DNA of 64,000 nt from Actinacidiphila fildesensis (GTDB lineage: Bacteria; Actinomycetota; Actinomycetes; Streptomycetales; Streptomycetaceae). Positions 1 through 7,686 of the stretch are shown here, piece by piece; the stretch's first letter is position 1; the number at the start of each line of letters is the position of its first letter. A model generated the notes under the pieces. It was not told the origin of the DNA. It was given only the letters and a program-made list of their open reading frames with translations, and did no database searches. Made by a program: the position numbers and the translations under genes. Location of the stretch: NCBI RefSeq assembly GCF_042652185.1, contig NZ_JBHSIX010000005.1; one strand, written 5' to 3'.

Positions 1-190
1 GGGGCCGGGTCCGGTCCCACCGCCCGGGGACCCCCATGCCCAAAGATTTACCGCCAATGGTATAGACAACAACTACTTCTCCCGTCCACTATGGGCGGTA
101 TGTAGCGGGTCGTGGGACAGATCCCAGCCTGGACCCGGCCGCTCCGGCGATTCCGGTGAATCCGGCGCCCGGGTGAACGAGGAGGCGGTC
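1..190. other. Non-coding start of window
   Basis: No convincing gene begins or ends here. The stretch contains an AT-rich island around 50-100, unusual for this genome, which could hold the promoter of the gene starting at 191. I could not fix -35 and -10 boxes with confidence. Confidence 0.4.
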
Positions 191-571
191 ATGTCCACGG
201 CGGACACCTATCGGGGTCGTGCGCGGATCGCCGCCTATCTCCGCTGCTACCCGTACGACCAATGGCGGATGGCCGTCCATCTGCACGCCCTCGAGGAGCA
301 CGCCGACCGGCTCGGCCACCACGCCCCGGAGATCTTCCTGGACAACGGCGTCTCCTGTCGGGCCGTGCGGCCGGAGCTGAGCCTGCTGCTCGCCCGGGTC
401 GCGGTGGGGACCATCGACACGGTGTTGATACCCGGTCGCTGGGTGTTCTCCCTCGACGACCGTACGGCCGACTCCGTGATGGACTTCGTCCGGGGATGCG
501 GCGCCGAGGTCGTCGAACTTCCGCAGCGCCGGGAACTCTCCCCCTCGCCGTACCCCTCCCTCGCCGGCTAG
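191..571 (+). CDS. Resolvase-like protein without catalytic serine
   Basis: This 126-aa protein looks like the N-terminal fold of serine recombinases. It has an opening AAYLRC strand, then RPELSLLLARVA and a VDT-VLIP-type strand, and ends in GAEVVELP, matching the order of strands in resolvase catalytic domains. The nucleophilic serine expected just after the first strand is absent (YLRCYPYDQW), and no DNA-binding domain follows, so it should not recombine DNA. The ATG at 191 is chosen because GAGGAGG lies 5-8 bases upstream; an in-frame GTG at 173 has no such site. It stands alone and its role is unknown. Fold assignment is inference from the pattern; absence of the serine is seen directly. 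Confidence 0.6.
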   Translation: MSTADTYRGRARIAAYLRCYPYDQWRMAVHLHALEEHADRLGHHAPEIFLDNGVSCRAVRPELSLLLARVAVGTIDTVLIPGRWVFSLDDRTADSVMDFVRGCGAEVVELPQRRELSPSPYPSLAG

Positions 572-631
572 GGCGGACAGCGAACGCTCTGAACGCAACA
601 GAGCCGACCGCCGCCCCTCCGACCGGCTCCC

Positions 632-660
632 GTGTCCCCTCGTCGGACAACCACTACAGT
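632..660 (+). promoter_or_regulatory. Putative promoter giving a leaderless DUF1707 mRNA
   Basis: TACAGT at 655-660 fits a -10 box and lies so close to the ATG at 667 that transcription would start at or next to the start codon. The -35 region (about 632-637, GTGTCC) is weak. No Shine-Dalgarno sequence precedes the ATG, which agrees with a leaderless message. Confidence 0.45.
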
Positions 661-666
661 GTGGGC

Positions 667-1317
667 ATGTCCGGTGAATTGGTACCCGATCACGGCGAAC
701 TGCGCGCGTCTCACGAAGACCGGGACCAGGTCGTGGAGCGGCTGCGGGTCGCCGCAGGAGACGGCCGGCTGACCGCCGAAGAGCTGGACGAACGGCTCGA
801 GGTGGCGTTGACGGCGCGTACCTACCGAGAACTCGAAGCGGTGCTCACCGATCTGCCGGCGCCCGGACCGGCGTGGGCGGGTGGCGGTGTCCCCTCCCCC
901 GCACCGAAGGACAGGTCGCGGATCGCGGTCGACAGCGCGAGCGCGAAGCGGGAGGGCACGTGGTCGGTGCCCCGGCAGATGGAGATCGAGTCCAACAGCG
1001 GCTCCGTCGTTCTCGACTTCACCCGTGCCGTCATCGGATCGCCCACCCTGGAGATCGAAGCGTCGGTGCGCAGCGGGTCGGTGACCCTGATAGTGCCGCC
1101 GGACGTTTTCGTGGACGTCGACGAGGTCGCGGTGAGCAGCGGCAGCGTGCGCCATCGGGCGCACGTCTCCGCCGGGACGCCGATCCGGCTGCGTATCCAT
1201 GTGACGGGGAAGGTGCGCAGCGGCAGCATCACGGTGCGACCGCCCAAGCCGCCCCGCCGCGGTTTCCTGCAGTGGCTGCTGCGCCGGCCCGGGCCGATGA
1301 AGTCGATCGCCCGCTGA
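667..1317 (+). CDS. DUF1707 domain protein
   Basis: The 216-aa product opens with a DUF1707 (SHOCT-like) domain at about residues 10-65. It carries the typical reading RDQVVERLRVAAGDGRLT followed by a helix ELDERLEVALTARTYRELEAV and DLP. The C-terminal half is a repetitive beta region built on recurring SGSV/SGSI motifs, as in DUF4097-like beta-solenoid domains, ending in a basic tail rich in PP and RR. DUF1707 proteins are common in actinobacteria and of unknown function. No transmembrane segment is evident, so a cytosolic or membrane-peripheral location is likely. The start at 667 begins exactly at the conserved N-terminus; longer in-frame starts upstream would add non-conserved sequence. 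Confidence 0.75.
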   Translation: MSGELVPDHGELRASHEDRDQVVERLRVAAGDGRLTAEELDERLEVALTARTYRELEAVLTDLPAPGPAWAGGGVPSPAPKDRSRIAVDSASAKREGTWSVPRQMEIESNSGSVVLDFTRAVIGSPTLEIEASVRSGSVTLIVPPDVFVDVDEVAVSSGSVRHRAHVSAGTPIRLRIHVTGKVRSGSITVRPPKPPRRGFLQWLLRRPGPMKSIAR

Positions 1318-1365
1318 CGTAGAGCGTGGCGGCGTCGACTGCGGCCTACGGGGCGGCCCGTTCCG

Positions 1366-3837
1366 CTACGCGTCGGCCCGTTCCGCGCTGCCCGCGGGCG
1401 GCAGGTCCTGTTCGGCCCAGATCGTCTTGCCCGTCGGCGTGTAGCGCGTTCCCCAGTGCTCGGTCATCTGGGCGATGAGGAAGAGGCCACGGCCGCCTTC
1501 GTCGTCGCTCGCCGCATGGCGCATATGGGGTGAGGTGTGTCCGGAGTCGGAGACCTCGCAGATGAGGGTCTGATCGCGGATGAGCCGCAGCAGGATGGGG
1601 CCCTCGGCGTAGCGGATGGCATTGGTGACCAGCTCGCTGACGATCAGTTCGGTGGTGAACGAGACGTCGTCCAGGCCCCATTCGCCGAGCTGCCCGGTGG
1701 CAGCGGCGCGGGCGCGGCCGACCATGACCGGGTCGGCGGCCAGCTCCCACACGGCAACCCGGTACTTGTCGAGCCTCCGTGTGCGGACGAGGAGCAGGGC
1801 CGCGTCGTCGTCCGACGGCCCGGGGAGCAGCGTCGAGACGGTCCGGTCGGCGAGCTCTTCCAGGGGGCGCCGGTGCTCGGCGAGGATTTCGTCGAGCCGG
1901 TCGAGCCCGGCGTCGATGTCGCGGTCGGAGGACTGGACCAGACCATTGGTGAAGAGCGCGATGAGGCTGCCCGCGGGCAGCTGCAGGTCCGTGCCCTCGA
2001 AGGGCAGGCCGCCCAGTCCCAGGGGCGGGCCCGCGGGAAGCTCCGGATAGCTGACGAGGCCGCTCTCCGCGTCGACCACGGCCGGCACCGGGTGGCCCGC
2101 GCGCGCCATGCTGCACTGTCCGGTCACCGGGTCGTACACCGCGTACAGGCAGGTCGCGCCGACCGCTTCGTCGTCCTCCGGCCCGCCGCCCCGCACGCCC
2201 CTGACCGCGGCCCACTCCTTGGCGGACTGCCCGACCAGGTTGTCCAGCCGGGTCAGGAGTTCGTCCGGGGCGAGGTCCAGCTGGGCGAGCACCCGGACGC
2301 TGGTGCGCAGCCGCCCCATGGTGGCGGCGGCTCCCAGGCCGTGCCCGACCACGTCCCCGACCACCAGGCCGACACGTGTGCCCGACAGCGGAATGACGTC
2401 GAACCAGTCGCCGCCGACCCCGGCCCGGCTGTCGGCGGGCAGATACCGGTACGCCAGCTCGACGGCTGTCTGCGGCGGCAGGCTCTGCGGCAGCAGGCTC
2501 CGTTGCAGTCTGAGGGCGGCCGTGTGCTCACGGGTGAACCGGCGGGCGTTGTCGATACAGACCGCGGTACGCGCGACGAGCTCGTCGGCGAGGTCCAGCT
2601 CACCTTCGTCGAACGGGTTGGTGTCCCGGTCCCGGAAGAACGTGACGAGCCCGATCGGGCTGCGCCCGGCCCGTAGCGGCACGGCAAGACACGAGCGGAG
2701 CAGCGGTTCCCGCGTGTCCTTCACGTCGTGCGCTGTGCCCTGCGGTTTCGTGCCGGTCTCCAGGACCTTCCGGCCCAAGGTCAGGCTGCGGGCCTGGGCC
2801 GATGCCGGTGGGTAGTCGACCAACTGTCGCGCCGTACGTCGCCGGCCCCCCTCGGCCGTCGTCCCGCCGTCCTGCCCGGTCTCCCCCCACATTCGGACCA
2901 GCCGCCGTCCGGCCGTGGTCCCCGGCGTGGTCTGGTCCCCCTCCAGTACCGCCTCCAGCAGGTCCACGGTGACCGAGTCCGCGAACTGCGGGACGGCGAC
3001 CTCGGCGAGCTCCCGGGCCGTGCGGCTCATGTCCAGGGTCGTACCGATGCGCGCTCCGGCGCGCACCAGCAGGGCCAGTCGCTGCTGGGCCCGGTAACGG
3101 TCGGTGATGTCCACCGACTCCTCGCACATGCCCAGCGAATTGCCCTGGGCGTCCTGAAGCCGGTAGTAGGAGCACGACCAGACGCGGTCGTGCTCCGGAT
3201 CGACGGGCGCGCGGCCGCCGTAGTGCAGATCGATGACGGGCTCGCCGGTGGCGAACACCTTCCTCATGACCTGTTCCAGCGTGGACGGATACCCCTCGGA
3301 CAGAATCTCGGCGTCCAGGATCATCTCGTCCGGGGACATGCCGACGTACTGGGTGGACCCCATTTCGCGGTTCAGCTCGGCGTTGATCCACATCACCCGC
3401 ATGTCGGCGTTGTAGATGGCGAGGCCGACGGAGGAACGGGTGATGAGCCCCTGCAGCATCGCCTGCCGGGCCTCCCACTGGGCCAGCTCCTCGGAATCGG
3501 CGGCTACGAGGAGCCAGGCCGGCCCGGCCCCTTCGGAGGAGACCGGGACCATCGTCGTGGCGATCCGCAGCGAGCGGCCGTCCCGGTGCCGCAGATGGAG
3601 GACCACGCTGCGGGTACTCCGCTCCGCCCCTGGCGGGCCGGCGTGCTCGCCGGTGCCCGCACGGCGCCCCAGCAGGTCGTCAGCGGGGCGTCCGAGCACG
3701 TCGTGCGCCTCGTAGCCGAGCAGCTCCGCCGCCGCCGGGCTCCACCCGATGACCCTGCCACGGGCATCGACAACCGCTGTGGCTGCTCTCGTGACGTCGA
3801 GGGGTCCACGGGAGTCCACCCCGTCAGCTCCGTCCAT
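1366..3837 (-). CDS. PAS-PAS-GAF-SpoIIE phosphatase with HATPase domain
   Basis: An 823-aa fusion of an RsbU-type PP2C phosphatase and an RsbW-type anti-sigma kinase. Order: PAS near residues 15-110, a second PAS around 140-245, GAF around 260-430, SpoIIE phosphatase around 455-650 with metal-binding motifs GGDWFDV and VGDVVGHGLGAAA, and a GHKL ATPase at the C-terminus with ELVTNAIRYA (N box), VSDSG and GGRGLFLI. Such proteins in Streptomyces act in partner-switching that frees alternative sigma factors, with PAS/GAF sensing an unknown signal. No anti-sigma antagonist gene is adjacent, so targets must be elsewhere. Both metal-binding and ATP-binding residues look intact. Location is cytosolic; no membrane helix is seen. 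Confidence 0.85.
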   Translation of the reverse strand: MDGADGVDSRGPLDVTRAATAVVDARGRVIGWSPAAAELLGYEAHDVLGRPADDLLGRRAGTGEHAGPPGAERSTRSVVLHLRHRDGRSLRIATTMVPVSSEGAGPAWLLVAADSEELAQWEARQAMLQGLITRSSVGLAIYNADMRVMWINAELNREMGSTQYVGMSPDEMILDAEILSEGYPSTLEQVMRKVFATGEPVIDLHYGGRAPVDPEHDRVWSCSYYRLQDAQGNSLGMCEESVDITDRYRAQQRLALLVRAGARIGTTLDMSRTARELAEVAVPQFADSVTVDLLEAVLEGDQTTPGTTAGRRLVRMWGETGQDGGTTAEGGRRRTARQLVDYPPASAQARSLTLGRKVLETGTKPQGTAHDVKDTREPLLRSCLAVPLRAGRSPIGLVTFFRDRDTNPFDEGELDLADELVARTAVCIDNARRFTREHTAALRLQRSLLPQSLPPQTAVELAYRYLPADSRAGVGGDWFDVIPLSGTRVGLVVGDVVGHGLGAAATMGRLRTSVRVLAQLDLAPDELLTRLDNLVGQSAKEWAAVRGVRGGGPEDDEAVGATCLYAVYDPVTGQCSMARAGHPVPAVVDAESGLVSYPELPAGPPLGLGGLPFEGTDLQLPAGSLIALFTNGLVQSSDRDIDAGLDRLDEILAEHRRPLEELADRTVSTLLPGPSDDDAALLLVRTRRLDKYRVAVWELAADPVMVGRARAAATGQLGEWGLDDVSFTTELIVSELVTNAIRYAEGPILLRLIRDQTLICEVSDSGHTSPHMRHAASDDEGGRGLFLIAQMTEHWGTRYTPTGKTIWAEQDLPPAGSAERADA

Positions 3838-4032
3838 CGCACAGTTCCGCCTTAATCCACTACCTCATGGTGGGCCCGGAGCCCTGGCGCCACAACCGCT
3901 CCGGTACGCCCGGGGCTCCCCCGTCGGGCACCGGCCGGGTCCGCCCCACCCACCGGTACACCCGAATGGCGCAACCACGAGCCCGGCCCCACCACCGGGC
4001 CGGCGGCGTACGGCCGCCGGGCAGCACCACCG

Positions 4033-5391
4033 TCAGCAGCCACCCGACGCGGTGCGTGCGGGGGCGGCCGTGCCGATCTGAAGGGTGGCCGGGGCCGAGC
4101 AGCAGCCGCCGCCGTCGGTGGGGGCCTCGGCTTCGTCGAAGAGCCCCGCTCCGCCGCACACTCCGGTCTCGGGCAGGGTCAACTCGACGCGTTCGGCGGA
4201 CTGGTGATCGCCGGCGAGGGACGCGGCGATGGAGCGGACCTGCTCATAGCCGGTCATGGCCAGGAACGTCGGCGCGCGACCGTAGGACTTCATGCCGACC
4301 AGGTAGGCGCCGGCCTCGGGGTGGGAGAGCTCTTTGACGCCGTGCGGGTAGACGGTGCCGCACGAGTGGACGTTGGGGTCGATCAGCGGCGCGAGTGCGA
4401 CGGGCGCCTGCAGGCGCTCGTCCAGGCCGAGGCGCAGTTCGCCGACGAACGACAGGTCGGGGCGCAGACCGGTCAGGCCGATGATCTCGTCGACCGGCTC
4501 CAGCCGGGTGCCGTCCTCCCCGACCAGCACGAGCCGCCCGCCGTCACGCTCCACAGCGGCCGTGCGGAATCCGGTCACGGCATTGGCGTGACCGGCCTCG
4601 ACGGCCGCCTTCGCGCGCAGGCCGAGGGCGCCGCGGGCGGGCAGCTGATCGGCTTCGCCGCCGCCGAAGGTGCTCCCGCTGAGGCCACGGCGCAGAATCC
4701 ACACCGCGTGCGTGCCGGGGGCGTCCTTGGCGAGGTCGGCGAGGTAGGCCAACGCGGTGAACGCGGAGGCGCCGGAGCCCACGACAGCGGTGCGTCTGCC
4801 GGCGTACCGGGCGCGGACGGCCGGGTCTGCGAGGTCCGGGACGCGGTAGGCGATGCGGTCGGCGGCGGCGCGCTCGCCGAGCGCCGGCAGGCCGTCGCCG
4901 CCCAGCGGGGCGGGGGTCGACCAGGTGCCGGAGGCGTCGATGACGGCGCGGGCGGTGATCCGCTCCTCGGCCCCGCCGGAACCGGCGAGGTGGACGGTGA
5001 AGGGCTGCTCGGCACGGTCGGCGTCCACGACGCGATCCCGTCCGGCCCGTGACACACCGGTCACCCGGGCGTCGTACCGGACCCGGTCACCGAGAGCGTC
5101 CGCCAGCGGCTGCAGATACTTCTCAGCCCAGTCCGCGCCGGAGGGGTAGGTGGTCCCGTCGGGGTGGAGCCAGCCGGTGGGGGCCAGCAGCTTCTCCGCG
5201 GCCGGATCGACGACCTCGCTCCAGGTGGAGAAGAGCCGCACGTGCCCCCACTCGCGCACCGCGCTGCCCGCACCGGTCCCGGCTTCCAGGACCAAGGGTT
5301 CCAGTCCGCGGTCCAGGAGCTGGGCGGCGGCGGCCAGCCCGACGGGGCCGGCTCCGATGACGACGACGGGAAGGACGGTGGTCGTACTCAT
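4033..5391 (-). CDS. ArsO-like FAD-dependent monooxygenase
   Basis: A 452-aa flavoprotein with an N-terminal FAD-binding Rossmann motif (VVVIGAGPVGLAAA) and a second nucleotide-binding motif VVGSGASAF near residue 210. It is typical of class B flavin monooxygenases, with a conserved LTGLRPDLSF segment later. The C-terminus is cysteine-rich (TGVCGGAG, then GGGCCSAP). Similar flavoproteins, called ArsO, occur in Streptomyces arsenic operons, and the divergent ArsR gene across a 98-bp gap supports a metalloid-linked role. Substrate is not established. The start at 5391 is preferred over 5436 because a GAAAGG ribosome site sits about 10 bases upstream and the Rossmann strand follows directly. No arsB or arsC lies in the window. 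Confidence 0.7.
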   Translation of the reverse strand: MSTTTVLPVVVIGAGPVGLAAAAQLLDRGLEPLVLEAGTGAGSAVREWGHVRLFSTWSEVVDPAAEKLLAPTGWLHPDGTTYPSGADWAEKYLQPLADALGDRVRYDARVTGVSRAGRDRVVDADRAEQPFTVHLAGSGGAEERITARAVIDASGTWSTPAPLGGDGLPALGERAAADRIAYRVPDLADPAVRARYAGRRTAVVGSGASAFTALAYLADLAKDAPGTHAVWILRRGLSGSTFGGGEADQLPARGALGLRAKAAVEAGHANAVTGFRTAAVERDGGRLVLVGEDGTRLEPVDEIIGLTGLRPDLSFVGELRLGLDERLQAPVALAPLIDPNVHSCGTVYPHGVKELSHPEAGAYLVGMKSYGRAPTFLAMTGYEQVRSIAASLAGDHQSAERVELTLPETGVCGGAGLFDEAEAPTDGGGCCSAPATLQIGTAAPARTASGGC

Positions 5392-5436
5392 GGCGGTTGA
5401 GCCTTTCAGAGCGGCAGGACGGCGCTGTTTCGACAT

Positions 5437-5471
5437 GCATCGATACAGTGAACCTTGCCACCGGCATCGAT
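5437..5471. promoter_or_regulatory. Divergent arsR/flavoprotein promoter with repeated GCATCGAT
   Basis: GCATCGAT occurs at 5437-5444 and again at 5464-5471, 27 bases apart, between two divergent genes. On the minus strand TTGACA (5479-5474) is a good -35 box for the flavoprotein gene, and the second repeat falls inside its spacer. The repeats are the best candidates for the ArsR operator. The operator function is inferred. Confidence 0.5.
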
Positions 5472-5489
5472 GGGTGTCAACATAGACGC

Positions 5490-5843
5490 ATGTCGAATTC
5501 AGAGGTTGCCGAGTTGCCGGTTCTGCGGCCGGCCGTGCCGTGCTGCCCGCCGCTGACGCAGCGGCCGCTGACCGTCCTCGAGGCGGAACTGACCGCGGCG
5601 ATGTTCAAGGCTCTCGGCGATCCGGTCCGGCTGCGGCTGTTCTCCCTGGTCGCCTCGCACGACGGCGGGGAGGCCTGCGTCTGCGACATCTCCGACGTCG
5701 GCGTCTCGCAGCCCACCGTCAGCCATCACCTCAAGAAGCTGCGCGAGGCCGGCCTCCTCACCTCCGAGCGGCGGGGCACCTGGGTCTACTACCGCGTGGT
5801 CCCCGCGGTGCTCGCCGCCATGGCCGGCGTACTGACCGCCTGA
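5490..5843 (+). CDS. arsR: ArsR-family metalloid-responsive repressor
   Basis: A 117-aa winged-helix repressor. The DNA-binding region reads FKALGDPVRLRLFSLVAS, then VGVSQPTVSHHLKKLREAGLL and a wing RRGTWVYYRVVP, all classic ArsR. A CVCD motif at the start of the second helix (EACVCDISD) matches the As(III)-binding cysteine pair of ArsR proteins. A CCPP pair near residue 20 adds extra thiols. It should repress itself and the divergent flavoprotein gene and release DNA on binding arsenite or antimonite. The start at 5490 is chosen because residues before it are not conserved and the promoter region lies upstream. Confidence 0.85.
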   Translation: MSNSEVAELPVLRPAVPCCPPLTQRPLTVLEAELTAAMFKALGDPVRLRLFSLVASHDGGEACVCDISDVGVSQPTVSHHLKKLREAGLLTSERRGTWVYYRVVPAVLAAMAGVLTA

Positions 5844-5853
5844 AACCGGGGTG

Positions 5854-6615
5854 TCAGCCGACCCGCTCCGCCAGGAAGTCCTCCCAGGTCCGCTCGCCCA
5901 CGGCTGCCCCGTCGAGCGACAGGTTCTCGGCGGCCCGGTAGGCGCGGCCGGCCTTTCCGGGCATCCGCACCGGCATCATCAGGCGGTGCTTGCCGCGCGC
6001 CCGCAGATAGCCGCGGCTCAGGTCGGCCATCCCGTACACCTTCGGCCCCGCCAGGTCGGGCACCAGGCCGGCCGGTTCGCCGAGGGCCAGTTCCACCAGC
6101 CGGGCCGCGACCTCACGCGAGTCGACCGGCTGGAACCGCAGTCCGCCCGGGACCGGGATCACCGGCAGCTTCCCCATCTTCTCCACCACCGTCAGGACCA
6201 GGTCGTGGAACTGGGCCGCGCGCAGCGTCGTCCACGGGATGCCGGACTCGGCGACGGCCCGCTCCGCGCCCAACTTGGCCTGGAACCAGCCCAGCGGCAT
6301 CTTGTCCGTGCCGATCACGGAGACGTACACCACGTGTCGCACTCCGGCGCGCGATGCGGCCCGCATCAGATTCCGGGTCGCCTCGTCATCGCCCTTGGGC
6401 CCGCCCGCGAGGTGCAGGATGACATCGATGCCGTCCACCGCCGCCTCGATTCCCTCGCCCGTGAGGAGATCGCCGCTCACGTACGCGACGCCGTCCACGG
6501 ACTCACGGTGCTGCCGGCTGAGGACGCGAACCTCGCGCCCGGCCGCCCGCAGCAGGGGGACGACGTGGCCGCCCAGAGTGCCCGTACCACCGGTGACCAG
6601 GATCGTTGACGTCAT
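5854..6615 (-). CDS. NAD(P)-binding atypical SDR, likely ECF41 partner
   Basis: A 253-aa NmrA/atypical short-chain dehydrogenase. It starts with the dinucleotide-binding motif VTGGTGTLGGHVV and has DVILHLAGG and HVVYVSVIG strands. The Ser is present, but no standard YxxxK is obvious, as in NAD(P)-binding sensor or epimerase-like members. It is divergent from a sigma factor of the ECF41 type at 6719. ECF41 sigma factors characteristically sit beside a COE gene (carboxymuconolactone decarboxylase, oxidoreductase or epimerase), so this is the expected regulated partner. Substrate unknown. It converges on arsR with a 10-bp gap. Confidence 0.75.
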   Translation of the reverse strand: MTSTILVTGGTGTLGGHVVPLLRAAGREVRVLSRQHRESVDGVAYVSGDLLTGEGIEAAVDGIDVILHLAGGPKGDDEATRNLMRAASRAGVRHVVYVSVIGTDKMPLGWFQAKLGAERAVAESGIPWTTLRAAQFHDLVLTVVEKMGKLPVIPVPGGLRFQPVDSREVAARLVELALGEPAGLVPDLAGPKVYGMADLSRGYLRARGKHRLMMPVRMPGKAGRAYRAAENLSLDGAAVGERTWEDFLAERVG

Positions 6616-6718
6616 GGCTGCTCCAAATTCGTTCGGTCCGGGAGTCGGCCTCCCGGTACCTTCAGCTCGGTTCTGTGGATCTACTGCTATGACCCCCGGC
6701 GACGAAGGAATGTGACCG

Positions 6719-7603
6719 ATGGACGAGAACGCATCGCTGATCGAGCGTTTCGAGGAGGACCGGGTTCGCCTTCGGGCCGTGGCCTACCGGATGCTCGGCT
6801 CGGTGAGCGAGGCCGACGACGCCGTGCAGGAGACCTGGCTGCGCCTCAGTCGTACCGACGCCGGCAGCGTGGAGAACCTCGGCGGCTGGCTGACGACCGT
6901 CGTGTCACGCGTGTGTCTGAACATGCTGCGCTCGCGCGACCACCGCCGCGAGGAACCCCTCGCATTCCACGAGCCCGACCCGGCCCTCGGCCGGCCGGAC
7001 GGGGTCGACCCCGAGCAGGAGGCGTTGATGGCCGACTCCGTCGGCCTGGCCCTGCTGGTGGTGCTCGACACGCTGACGCCGCCCGAGCGCCTCGCCTTCG
7101 TGCTGCACGACATGTTCACCGTGCCCTTCGACGAGATCGCCCCGCTGATCGAACGCTCCCCTGCCGCCACACGGCAGCTCGCGAGCCGGGCCCGCCGCCG
7201 GGTCAAAGGGGGAACGGCGGTCCCCGACACCGATCTGACCCGCCAACGCCGGGTCGTGGACGCCTTCCTGGCCGCCACCCGAGGCGGCGACTTCGACGCG
7301 CTCGTCGCCCTGCTCCACCCGGATGTCGTACTCCGGGCCGACAGGTCGGTCGTCCCCACCCCCGAGCCCATCCTCATCAGCGGCGCGCAGACCGTGGCCA
7401 AGGGCGCGATGGCCGCCATGGAACGCGCTCGGTCCACCGTGGCGGCGCTGGTCAACGGAACGGTCGGGCTCGCCATGGCCCCCTTCGGTCGGCTGTACCT
7501 GGTGCTCGACTTCACCATCACCGATGACCTGGTCACCGAGATCGAGATCATCGCCGACCCGGATGCCCTCCACCAGGTCGACCTCGCCGTCCTCGACAGC
7601 TGA
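6719..7603 (+). CDS. sigJ: ECF41-type RNA polymerase sigma factor (SigJ-like)
   Basis: The 294-aa protein has sigma region 2 (RLRAVAYRMLGSVSEADDAVQETW) and region 4 (LTPPERLAFVLHDMF, then FDEIAPLIERSPAATRQLASRARRR), followed by a roughly 100-residue SnoaL_2-like C-terminal domain. That C-terminal extension is diagnostic of ECF41 sigma factors, where it controls activity in place of an anti-sigma factor. AAGGA lies about 9 bases upstream of the ATG. The divergent oxidoreductase gene is the probable target. A minus-strand GGTCACA (6717-6711) with GGTC 16 bases further resembles the reported TGTCACA/CGTC ECF41 promoter, imperfectly. Confidence 0.85.
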   Translation: MDENASLIERFEEDRVRLRAVAYRMLGSVSEADDAVQETWLRLSRTDAGSVENLGGWLTTVVSRVCLNMLRSRDHRREEPLAFHEPDPALGRPDGVDPEQEALMADSVGLALLVVLDTLTPPERLAFVLHDMFTVPFDEIAPLIERSPAATRQLASRARRRVKGGTAVPDTDLTRQRRVVDAFLAATRGGDFDALVALLHPDVVLRADRSVVPTPEPILISGAQTVAKGAMAAMERARSTVAALVNGTVGLAMAPFGRLYLVLDFTITDDLVTEIEIIADPDALHQVDLAVLDS

Positions 7604-7626
7604 CCTGACTCAACACCCTCAGCACG

Positions 7627-7657
7627 GCCGGGAGCACGGATACGAAGTGCTCCCGGC
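7627..7657. terminator. Bidirectional hairpin terminator
   Basis: A perfect 11-bp inverted repeat (GCCGGGAGCAC / GTGCTCCCGGC) with a 9-base loop lies between the convergent sigma factor and lanthipeptide synthetase genes. No U-run follows, as is usual for Streptomyces hairpin terminators. Confidence 0.75.
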
Positions 7658-7686
7658 ATCAATGCGTGCGGCGCATACCTGACGTC

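Noticed and set aside
262..666. N-terminal extension of the DUF1707 protein starting at 262
   Set aside because: It overlaps the resolvase-like gene and the conserved domain starts right after 667, where a -10 box also ends.
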